From: Pseudolabrys sp.
GTDB taxonomy: Bacteria; Pseudomonadota; Alphaproteobacteria; Rhizobiales; Xanthobacteraceae
Direction of reading: 5' to 3'
NCBI GenBank assembly: GCA_030655215.1
Contig: JAURVZ010000071.1
Span: 83,980-147,979, forward strand
DNA: 64,000 bases
A model generated the notes under the pieces. That model searched no databases and was not told the origin of the DNA. It saw nothing but the letters and a program-made list of their open reading frames with translations. The position numbers and the translations under genes were made by a program. This document shows, one piece after another, positions 17,327 through 25,409 of this stretch. Each line of letters opens with the position of its first letter. Within the stretch, counting starts at the first letter, position 1.

Positions 17327-18207
17327 CGTTTTCCCTCGAGCAACTCAATGCGCTCAGCGAAGCCGACTTCACCGCGGCGCTTGGCGACATTTTCGAGCAT
17401 TCGCCGTGGGTGGCGAAAGCGGCGTGGGCCAAGCGGCCGTTCGCCAGTTTGGCTGCATTGCATGAGGCGATGGTGGCGGCTGTGCGCGCCGCGCCAGACG
17501 ATGCCAAGCTGACATTGGTGAAGGCGCATCCCGATCTCGCCGGCAAGGCGGCGCGCGCCGGCGCGCTCACCGGCGACTCGACCAACGAACAGGCCAGCGT
17601 CGGCCTCGACCGCCTCAACGACGCCGAATATGTCCGTTTCCAGCAACTCAACGATGCCTATCAGGCTAAATTCGGCATTCCGTTCATTGTTTGCGTGCGG
17701 CGGCATACCAAGGACTCGATCCTCAACGAATTCGAGCGCCGGCTGACGCAAGCCAAGGGCGACGCGTTCGAGACCGCGCTCGGCGAGATCTTCCGTATCG
17801 CCGCGCTGCGGCTCGACCAGCGCGTCACCGCCGATGTCCGGTTGCCGCTGCATGGCCGCCTGTCGACGCATGTGCTCGACACCCATGGCGGCATGCCGGC
17901 GGCCAATGTGCCGGTCGAACTATGGGAATTGTCGCGCGACGGCGCGGCGCGGCTGATCGCGCAGACCGTCACGAACAAAGACGGCCGCACCGATGCACCG
18001 CTGATCGCCGGACGGCCGGTGCCGATCGGCAGCTATGAATTGCGCTTCGCGATTGCCGGCTACTTCAGGGCGCAAGGTGTTCCGCTACCGGAACCGCCGT
18101 TCCTCGACATCGTGCCCATCCGCTTTTCGGTGCTTGAAGCGGAGGCGCACTACCACGTGCCGCTGGTAGCGACGCCATGGGCCTATTCGACCTACCGCGG
18201 CAGCTAG
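17323..18207 (+). CDS. Bifunctional OHCU decarboxylase (N-terminal) / 5-hydroxyisourate hydrolase (C-terminal) fusion
   Basis: N-terminal LIKE: VKAHPDLAGKAARAGALTGDSTNEQASVGLD, FGIPFIVCVRRHTKDSIL. C-terminal LSTHVLDTHGGMPAANVPVELWEL...YHVPLVATPWAYSTYRGS with the terminal YRGS hallmark. ATGA overlap with puuD. Confidence 0.94.
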   Translation: MTFSLEQLNALSEADFTAALGDIFEHSPWVAKAAWAKRPFASLAALHEAMVAAVRAAPDDAKLTLVKAHPDLAGKAARAGALTGDSTNEQASVGLDRLNDAEYVRFQQLNDAYQAKFGIPFIVCVRRHTKDSILNEFERRLTQAKGDAFETALGEIFRIAALRLDQRVTADVRLPLHGRLSTHVLDTHGGMPAANVPVELWELSRDGAARLIAQTVTNKDGRTDAPLIAGRPVPIGSYELRFAIAGYFRAQGVPLPEPPFLDIVPIRFSVLEAEAHYHVPLVATPWAYSTYRGS

Positions 18208-18274
18208 AATCCGGTGTATGGCGCGAGAATAGGCAGCACCTGCCGCTATTTGGTACCTTCAATTGCCACAGAAA

Positions 18275-18292
18275 TTGGCACACTATTGGCAT
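18275..18292 (+). promoter_or_regulatory. Candidate sigma-54 (-24/-12) promoter for the purine ABC transporter operon
   Basis: TTGGCACACTATTGGCAT: GG (18277-78)-N10-GC (18289-90), close to TGGCAC-N5-TTGCA; gene start 65 nt further on. Confidence 0.5.
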
Positions 18293-18356
18293 GTCATGAC
18301 GGTGGTGCAGTTTGCGGGGGCAAGCGCGCCTCTAACCGTCCAGGGCCAGCGTATCG

Positions 18357-19934
18357 ATGGTGAATGCGGTGCCAGTGAGTGAGCCTTCCGCGCGCGCGCC
18401 GCTGCTGCAAGCCATCGCGATGACCAAACGCTACGGCACCTTCGCCGCCAACGATTCCATCGATCTCGACCTCTATGCCGGCGAAATCCACGCGCTGCTC
18501 GGCGAAAACGGCGCTGGCAAGTCGACCTTGGTCAAGACCATGTACGGCCTGATCCAGCCGACCTCCGGTGAACTGCGCTGGATGGGCGAAAAGCTGGAAC
18601 TCACCGGCCCGTCCGATGCCCGCTCGCAGGGCATCGCCATGGTGTTCCAGCATTTCTCGCTGTTCGACAATTTGACGGTGGCGGAAAACGTCGCGCTCGG
18701 GCTCGACGGCGTCGAGAGCTTTGCCGCCATGTCAGCGCGGCTGGCGCAAGTGTCGCGCGACTACGGCCTGCCGCTCGATCCGAACCGCGAAGTCTGGCGG
18801 CTGTCGGTCGGCGAGCGCCAGCGCATCGAGATCGTGCGCGCGCTGATGCAAAACCCGAAGCTGCTCATTCTCGACGAGCCAACCGCGGTGCTGACGCCGC
18901 AGGAGGCCGATCAGCTTTTCACGGTTCTCTTCCGCTTGAAGAGCGAAGGCCGCGCACTCCTGTACATCAGTCATAAACTCGATGAGGTGAAGCGTCTGTG
19001 CGACACCGCCACCATCCTGCGCGGCGGCAAGAAAATCTCGACCTGCGACCCGCGCAAGGAAACCGCGGCATCATTGGCGCGCATGATGGTCGGCGCCGAA
19101 ATCGGCGAAGTGAAAGCCACCGGCGCCCGCGCCACTACGATCCCGCGCCTGCTGATCCAAGATTTGTCGCTGACGCCGGACGATCCGCATGGCGTGCACC
19201 TCAAGAACATCTCGATCGAGGTTAAAGGCGGCGAAATCCTCGGAATCGCCGGAGTCGCCGGCAACGGCCAGGACGAACTGTTCGCGGCGTTGTCGGGCGA
19301 GCGCCTCGCGCCGCGCGAGGGCAATATCGTCATCGACAGCAACGCCGCCGGCGGGCTTTCCGTGACGGCGCGCCGCAAGCTCGGCGCCGCCTTCGTGCCG
19401 GAAGAACGGCTCGGCCACGGCACTGCGCCGCGCATGAAGCTGTCGGAGAACGCGCTGCTGACCGGCCACGCCGCCAGCCACATGGTCAAACACGGCTTTG
19501 TCGACAAACCGAAGACGCTCGAGACAGTCGACAAGACCACCAAGACCTTCGACGTGCGCAAGGCCAAGCGCGATCCGGAAGCGGTCAGCCTGTCCGGCGG
19601 TAATCTGCAGAAATTCATCGTCGGCCGCGAGATCTTGCGCGAGCCGGGCGTGCTGGTCGTCAGCCAGCCGACCTGGGGCGTCGATGCTGGCGCCGCCGCT
19701 GTCATCCGCCAGGCGTTGCTCGATCTGTCGAGCCGCGGCAGCGCCGTGCTGGTGATCAGCCAGGATCTCGATGAACTGGCCGAAATCGCCGACCGCATCG
19801 CCGTCATGTTCCACGGCCATTTGTCGCCGCCGGTTGCCGCGCATGAAGCGACGCGCGAGAAGCTCGGCCTGTTGATGGGCGGCGCTTCCGCAGAAGCCGA
19901 TGCTAGGGAGGCCTCTCATGCAATTGGTGCTTGA
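18357..19934 (+). CDS. ABC transporter ATP-binding protein (two ATPase domains; purine/nucleoside BMP-type importer)
   Basis: LLGENGAGKSTLVKTMYG, LSVGERQRIEIVRALMQ, second domain LSGGNLQKFIVGREI. Confidence 0.9.
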   Translation: MVNAVPVSEPSARAPLLQAIAMTKRYGTFAANDSIDLDLYAGEIHALLGENGAGKSTLVKTMYGLIQPTSGELRWMGEKLELTGPSDARSQGIAMVFQHFSLFDNLTVAENVALGLDGVESFAAMSARLAQVSRDYGLPLDPNREVWRLSVGERQRIEIVRALMQNPKLLILDEPTAVLTPQEADQLFTVLFRLKSEGRALLYISHKLDEVKRLCDTATILRGGKKISTCDPRKETAASLARMMVGAEIGEVKATGARATTIPRLLIQDLSLTPDDPHGVHLKNISIEVKGGEILGIAGVAGNGQDELFAALSGERLAPREGNIVIDSNAAGGLSVTARRKLGAAFVPEERLGHGTAPRMKLSENALLTGHAASHMVKHGFVDKPKTLETVDKTTKTFDVRKAKRDPEAVSLSGGNLQKFIVGREILREPGVLVVSQPTWGVDAGAAAVIRQALLDLSSRGSAVLVISQDLDELAEIADRIAVMFHGHLSPPVAAHEATREKLGLLMGGASAEADAREASHAIGA

Positions 19935-21009
19935 GAAACGCGTCGAGCGCTCGACCAAGATCGCCATCCTGTCGCCGCTGCTGGCTATCGCGTTGACGCT
20001 CGTGACGATGTCGATCCTGTTCGCCATTCTCGGCAAGAACCCGGTCATGGCGCTCTATGTCTATTTCGTCGAGCCGCTGACCGACTCTTTCACGCTGATG
20101 GAAATAGCCGTGAAGGCAACGCCGCTGGTGATGATCGCCGTCGGCCTCTCGCTCTGTTATCTCGCCAATGTCTGGAATATCGGCGCCGAAGGCCAGTTCA
20201 TTATGGGCGCCGTATGCGGCAGCTATCTTGCTGTCGTCACGAACGGCACCGATCCCGGTCCCTGGGTGCTGCCGGCGATGCTGGTGATGGGCGCTGCCGG
20301 CGGCGCGCTGTGGGCAATGATCCCGGCTTTGTGCAAGGTTCGCTACGGCGCCAACGAAATCCTCACCTCGCTGATGCTGGTCTATGTCGCCGATTTGATC
20401 ATGGACTATCTGGTGCGCGGGCCATGGCGCGACCCGAAAGGCATGAACTTCCCGACCACGGCCTCGTTCGATCCGGTGGCGACGGTGCCGACCTTGTTCG
20501 AGACCGGGCGCATCCATTGGGGCGCGCTGGCGGCACTGATCGTCGTGGCGCTGGCAACCGTCATGCTCGGGCGAACGATCAAGGGTTTTGAAATCCGTGT
20601 TGTCGGCGCGGCGCCGCGCGCGGCGCGCTTTGCCGGTTTCAATTCAAAGAAGCTGGTGGTGTTCACCTTCGCCGTGTCGGGTGCGCTCGCCGGCCTTGCC
20701 GGCATTATCGAAGTCGCCGGCCCGGTCGGCGTGCTGCAGCCGGGCATTTCGCCGGGCTATGGCTTCACCGCCATCATCGTCGCGTTTCTTGGTAGGCTGA
20801 ACCCCGTGGGCATTCTCATCGCCGGATTGTTCCTGGCGCTGACTTTCATCGGCGGCGAAGGCGCGCAGATCTCGATGAAGATCCCGCTCGATCTCACCAA
20901 GGTGTTCCAGGGCATCTTGCTGTTCTACGTGCTCGCCTGCGATTCCTTGATCCTCTACCGCATTCGCCTGATCGCTTCACCCAAGAAGGCCGCACATGGG
21001 ACTGCTTGA
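19918..21009 (+). CDS. ABC transporter permease (nucleoside/purine type)
   Basis: Multi-TM; NVWNIGAEGQFIMGAVCGSYLA typical of the BMP-type permease family; ATG at 19918 overlaps the ATPase gene. Confidence 0.9.
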   Translation: MQLVLEKRVERSTKIAILSPLLAIALTLVTMSILFAILGKNPVMALYVYFVEPLTDSFTLMEIAVKATPLVMIAVGLSLCYLANVWNIGAEGQFIMGAVCGSYLAVVTNGTDPGPWVLPAMLVMGAAGGALWAMIPALCKVRYGANEILTSLMLVYVADLIMDYLVRGPWRDPKGMNFPTTASFDPVATVPTLFETGRIHWGALAALIVVALATVMLGRTIKGFEIRVVGAAPRAARFAGFNSKKLVVFTFAVSGALAGLAGIIEVAGPVGVLQPGISPGYGFTAIIVAFLGRLNPVGILIAGLFLALTFIGGEGAQISMKIPLDLTKVFQGILLFYVLACDSLILYRIRLIASPKKAAHGTA

Positions 21010-21916
21010 AGCCATCATCATCTCGGTGATCGCCGCCTCGACGCCATTGCTGTTGGCGGCGGCGGGCGAACTCGTTGTCGAGAGATCCGGCGTTTTGAAT
21101 CTCGGCACCGAAGGCATGATGATCATGGGGGCGGCCTGCGGCTTTGCCGGTTGCTGGCTGACCGGCTCGACGTTCATCGGCGCGCTGTGCGGCATTGCCG
21201 CCGGCTGCGCGCTGTCGCTGGTGTTCGCGGCGCTGACCTTGGGCCTTGCGGTCAACCAGGTCGCCGCCGGACTGGCGCTGACCATTCTCGGCGTCGGCCT
21301 GTCCGGCCTGATCGGCGCCGGCTTTGTCGGCGAGAAGATCACTCCCGCTCCTCACCTTTATCTGCCGGTCCTGACCGGCCTGCCCTTCATCGGCAAGATA
21401 TTGTTCGGCCAGGATGGCTTCGTTTATTTCTCGGTCGCTTTGGTCATCGGCATCTGGTGGTTCCTGTACCGCACCCGCGCCGGGCTGGTGCTGCGCGCCG
21501 TCGGCGACAGCCACACCTCGGCGCATGCGCTCGGCTATCCGGTGCTGAAAATCCGTTTGCTCGCCGTGCTGTTCGGCGGCGGCTGCGCTGGGCTCGGCGG
21601 CGCCTTCCTGCCGCTGGCTTATACGCCCTTCTTCATTCCCGGCATGACCGCCGGCCGCGGCTGGATCGCGCTGGCTTTGGTCGTGTTCTCATCCTGGATG
21701 CCGGGCCGGCTTGCCGCCGGCGCTTACCTGTTCGGCGCCGTCACCATCATGCAACTGCATGCGCAGGCTTTCGGCCTCGGCATTCCGTCGCAACTGATGA
21801 CCGCGCTGCCCTATCTCGCCACCGTCATTGTGCTGGTGCTGATCTCGCGGGCACGCGGCAGCGCCGGCTCCGTCGCGCCTGCGTCACTGGGAATTGTTTT
21901 TGTGCCCGACCGCTAA
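20996..21916 (+). CDS. ABC transporter permease (nucleoside/purine type)
   Basis: SGVLNLGTEGMMIMGAACGF; multi-TM; overlaps the preceding gene. Confidence 0.9.
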   Translation: MGLLEAIIISVIAASTPLLLAAAGELVVERSGVLNLGTEGMMIMGAACGFAGCWLTGSTFIGALCGIAAGCALSLVFAALTLGLAVNQVAAGLALTILGVGLSGLIGAGFVGEKITPAPHLYLPVLTGLPFIGKILFGQDGFVYFSVALVIGIWWFLYRTRAGLVLRAVGDSHTSAHALGYPVLKIRLLAVLFGGGCAGLGGAFLPLAYTPFFIPGMTAGRGWIALALVVFSSWMPGRLAAGAYLFGAVTIMQLHAQAFGLGIPSQLMTALPYLATVIVLVLISRARGSAGSVAPASLGIVFVPDR

Positions 21917-21954
21917 GCTTTGAGAATTCACCGTCTGACAAACCGGAGTTGACC

Positions 21955-23034
21955 ATGAAAAAACTGATGATGACCGCAGCCGTCGCCGCCTTGACGATCG
22001 TGAGCACGGGCTTTAGTGCCTCTGCCGCCGATAAACTGAAGATCGGCTTTATCTATCTTGGACCGGTCGGCGATCTCGGCTGGACCTATATGCACGAACT
22101 CGGCCGCCAGATGATGGTCAAGGAGCTCGGCGACAAGGTCGAGACCACCTATCTCGAAAACGTCAGCGAAGGCCCGGATTCGGAGCGCTCGATCGAGCAG
22201 CTTGCCCGCACCGGCCACCAACTCATCTTCACCACGTCATTCGGCTACATGGACCCAACGCTGAAGGTCGCCAAGAAATATCCCAAGATCAAGTTCGAGC
22301 ACGCCACCGGCTTCAAGCGCGCCGACAACATGGGCACCTACTCCGGCAAATTCCATGAAGGCCGCTATATCCAGGGCGTGATCGCCGGCAAGATGTCGAA
22401 GACCGGCACGCTCGGCTACATTGCCTCGTTCCCGATCCCGGAAGTCATCGCCGGCATCAACGCAACGATCCTCGGCGCGCAGACCACGAATCCGAACATC
22501 AAGCTCAAGGTCATCTGGGTTAACACCTGGTTCGATCCGGGCAAGGAAGCGGACGCCGCCAAGGCGCTCGCCGACCAGGGTGTCGACGTCATCATGCAGC
22601 ACACCGACTCGCCGGCGGCGATGCAAGTGGCGGCGCAGCGCGGCATCATGGCGTTTGGCCAGGACTCGGACATGATCAAGTTCGGTCCGAAAACGCAGCT
22701 CACGGCAATCGTCAACAATTGGGGCCCGTATTACACGCGCGCCGCCAAGGCGGCTCTCGACGGCACATGGAAGGCCGAAGACACCTGGGATGGCCTGAAG
22801 GAAAAGATGGTGCTGATGGCCGCCTATACCAACATGCCGGACGACGTGAAGGCTTTGGCCGAGAAGACCGAAGCAGAGATCATTGCCGGCACGCTGAACC
22901 CGTTCAAGTGCCCGGTGCTCGGGCAAGACGGCAAGCCGGTTGAGTGCAAGGGCGGCGCCAATCTCGACAACGGCCAGATCCTCGGCATGAACTTCTATGT
23001 GAAGGGTGTCGACGACAAGATCCCGGGCAAGTAA
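21955..23034 (+). CDS. BMP family ABC transporter substrate-binding protein
   Basis: MKKLMMTAAVAALTIVSTGFSASAADKLKIGFIYLGPVGDLGWTYMHELGRQ; IIFTTSFGYM-like motif LIFTTSFGYMDPTLKVAKKYP. Confidence 0.92.
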   Translation: MKKLMMTAAVAALTIVSTGFSASAADKLKIGFIYLGPVGDLGWTYMHELGRQMMVKELGDKVETTYLENVSEGPDSERSIEQLARTGHQLIFTTSFGYMDPTLKVAKKYPKIKFEHATGFKRADNMGTYSGKFHEGRYIQGVIAGKMSKTGTLGYIASFPIPEVIAGINATILGAQTTNPNIKLKVIWVNTWFDPGKEADAAKALADQGVDVIMQHTDSPAAMQVAAQRGIMAFGQDSDMIKFGPKTQLTAIVNNWGPYYTRAAKAALDGTWKAEDTWDGLKEKMVLMAAYTNMPDDVKALAEKTEAEIIAGTLNPFKCPVLGQDGKPVECKGGANLDNGQILGMNFYVKGVDDKIPGK

Positions 23035-23041
23035 CCGGACC

Positions 23042-23072
23042 AACGCGGGAGGCTTCGGCCTCCCGCGTTTCT
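23042..23072. terminator. Rho-independent terminator between convergent genes
   Basis: AACGCGGGAGGC-TTCG-GCCTCCCGCGTTTCTT. Confidence 0.8.
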
Positions 23073-23082
23073 TCTCATGCGA

Positions 23083-24420
23083 CTATGCTTGCAGATTCCG
23101 CGCCGCGGCCTGATGCCGCCGCATCAAACCGGCAAGATCGAGCCCGGGAATGGCGCCATCTTGAACCGTCCAGTTGCCATTGATCATCACCCGGTCGGCG
23201 CGATGCGCGCCGCACAGCACCAGCGCCGCCAGCGGATCGCCGTGACCGGAAAAGCGCAATTCATCCAGCTTGAACATGGCCAGATCGGCGCGCTTGCCGA
23301 CGGCTATTTCGCCCAACTCCGGACGGCCGACGCAAGCCGCCGAGCCTTTGGTCGCCCAGCGCAACGCGTCTTTGTGGCTGACGGCGTTAGCGCCGTAACG
23401 CGCCCGCTGCACCAGGAAGGCCGCGCGCACTTCCTGCATCAGATTCGACTCGTCGTTCGAGGCCGAGCCGTCGACGCCAAGGCCGATGCTGACGCCGGCC
23501 TTTTCCAGATCGCAAACCGGGCAGCAGCCCGACGCCAGCGTTTGATTGCTGCAGGCGCAATGGCTGATCGACACGCCGCCTTTGGCAAGGCGCGGCATTT
23601 CATCGGCACTGAAATGAATGCCGTGCGCCAGCCAGGTGCGGCTGTTGAGCCAGCCGCAATCCTCGAGATAATCGAGCGGCCGGACGCCATAGATCTGCTC
23701 GCAGAATTTGTTTTCGTCCTCGGTCTCTGCCAGATGGGTATGCAGGCGGACGTCGAGCTTCGCTGCAAGATCGGCCGTGGACTTCATCAGCGCCGTGGTG
23801 ACGGAGAACGGCGAGCAAGGCGCCAGCGCGATCTGCGTCATCGCCGCCTCGCCGCGCTCATGGTAGCGATCGACCAGCCGTTTGCTGTCGGCGAGGATGG
23901 CGTCCTCGTCCTGCACCACCGAGTCCGGCGGCAGGCCGCCGTCGCGCTCGGACAGGTTCATCGAGCCGCGCGTCAGCAAGGTGCGGATGCCAAGCTTTTT
24001 GGCCGCGGCAATTTCAATATCGATGCCGTCTTCGAGGCCCTTCGGGAAGACGTAATGATGATCGGTGGTGGTGGTGCAGCCGGACAGCATCAGTTCGGCC
24101 ATCGCCACGGTGACCGCCGCATCGAGCGCATCGGGCGTCATCTTGGCCCAGATCGGATAAAGCGCCTTCAGCCACGGAAACAGTTCGCGGTCGAGTGCCG
24201 CAGGGACAGCGCGCGTCAGTGTCTGGTAGAAGTGATGATGGGTGTTGATCAGGCCGGGAATGACGACATGGTCGCGCGCCTCGAACGGCGCGGCGGTGGT
24301 CTTGGGCTCGGTGCCCTTAGCCACCAGTTCTACGATGGCGCCATTGGCGACAACAACGCCACGCTCGGCATCGTCGGCCAGAATGGCCATCGGGTCCTTG
24401 ATCCAGATCGCTTCGGTCAT
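23083..24420 (-). CDS. 8-oxoguanine deaminase (amidohydrolase superfamily)
   Basis: GLINTHHHFYQTLTRA, SGCTTTTDHHYVFP, HTHLAET, GLGVDGSASNDESNL. Confidence 0.88.
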   Translation of the reverse strand: MTEAIWIKDPMAILADDAERGVVVANGAIVELVAKGTEPKTTAAPFEARDHVVIPGLINTHHHFYQTLTRAVPAALDRELFPWLKALYPIWAKMTPDALDAAVTVAMAELMLSGCTTTTDHHYVFPKGLEDGIDIEIAAAKKLGIRTLLTRGSMNLSERDGGLPPDSVVQDEDAILADSKRLVDRYHERGEAAMTQIALAPCSPFSVTTALMKSTADLAAKLDVRLHTHLAETEDENKFCEQIYGVRPLDYLEDCGWLNSRTWLAHGIHFSADEMPRLAKGGVSISHCACSNQTLASGCCPVCDLEKAGVSIGLGVDGSASNDESNLMQEVRAAFLVQRARYGANAVSHKDALRWATKGSAACVGRPELGEIAVGKRADLAMFKLDELRFSGHGDPLAALVLCGAHRADRVMINGNWTVQDGAIPGLDLAGLMRRHQAAARNLQA

Positions 24421-24478
24421 GCGCTTATTCCTTCGCCGTCATCCTACCGAGTCTTGCAAGACCGGGACCAGCACTCTC

Positions 24479-24568
24479 CTCCGTTCGTCCCCGCGAAAGC
24501 GGGGACCCAGGAGCAACAAGCACGGAGTTTGCAGCCCTGGATTCCCGCTTTCGCGGGAACGAACGGAG
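24479..24568. repeat. REP-like inverted repeat (33-bp arms) in a divergent promoter region
   Basis: CTCCGTTCGTCCCCGCGAAAGCGGGGACCCAGG (24479-24511) / CCTGGATTCCCGCTTTCGCGGGAACGAACGGAG (24536-24568), 3 mismatches. Confidence 0.88.
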
Positions 24569-24590
24569 TGTGTGGTAGCAGGTCTGCCCC

Positions 24591-25409
24591 ATGGACCTGA
24601 ACACAATCAAAGAAGTGGCGCGGCCGAAGGCGCGCGGTGAGTTGAGCGGCTGGCGCGACGGCGATGCCTTCCTCGGCGGCGGCACCTGGCTGTTTTCCGA
24701 GCCGCAGCCGAAACTGACGCGGCTGGTCGATCTCGCGGCGCTTGGCTGGCAACCGCTCACCGTGAGCGCCGAGGGACTTGAGATCGCCGCCACCTGCACG
24801 GTGGCGCAACTCGACGCCCTAACGCTGCCGGTCGAATGGACCGCCGCGCCGTTGATCGGCCAATGCTGCCGCGCCTTTCTCGCCTCGTTCAAGGTGTGGA
24901 ACGCAGCCACTGTCGGCGGCAATATTTGTCTGGCTTTGCCGGCCGGGCCGATGATTTCGCTGACCGCGGCGCTTGATGGCGAAGCCTTGCTGTGGGCGGC
25001 AGATAGCAGCGAGCGGCGCCTGAAGATAGTTGATGTCGTTACAGGCCCGCAGAAGAATGCGCTGCGGCCCGGCGAAGTCATGCGCAGCATCTCTGTGCCC
25101 GCCGCCGCGCTAACAACACGCACGGCGTATCGGCAGGTTTCGCTGGCCAATCATGGCCGCTCCGGCGCGCTGGTCATTGGCACGCGTGCGGCGAATGGCT
25201 CGTTCGCATTGACGATTACCGCGTCAACGCCGCGGCCGATCCGACTTCGCTACGACGCTCTGCCCACGATCGACACCTTGCGCGCCGACATCGAAGCTGC
25301 GGTCGATGTTTGGTACGACGACATTCACGGACTGCCAGCATGGCGCCGCCACATGACCTTGCACTTCGCGCAAGAAATTCTCGCTGAACTCAGCGCGGGC
25401 GCACGATGA
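24591..25409 (+). CDS. FAD-binding subunit of xanthine dehydrogenase-family enzyme
   Basis: FLGGGTWLFSEPQPKLTRLVDL, KVWNAATVGGNICLALPAGPMISLTAALDGEA. Confidence 0.85.
   Translation: MDLNTIKEVARPKARGELSGWRDGDAFLGGGTWLFSEPQPKLTRLVDLAALGWQPLTVSAEGLEIAATCTVAQLDALTLPVEWTAAPLIGQCCRAFLASFKVWNAATVGGNICLALPAGPMISLTAALDGEALLWAADSSERRLKIVDVVTGPQKNALRPGEVMRSISVPAAALTTRTAYRQVSLANHGRSGALVIGTRAANGSFALTITASTPRPIRLRYDALPTIDTLRADIEAAVDVWYDDIHGLPAWRRHMTLHFAQEILAELSAGAR

Noticed and set aside
23077-24600. 507-aa plus-strand ORF antisense to the 8-oxoguanine deaminase
   Set aside because: Same mirror-frame effect; its 3' end reads into the REP element (VPAKAGTQEQ...FAGTNGV).
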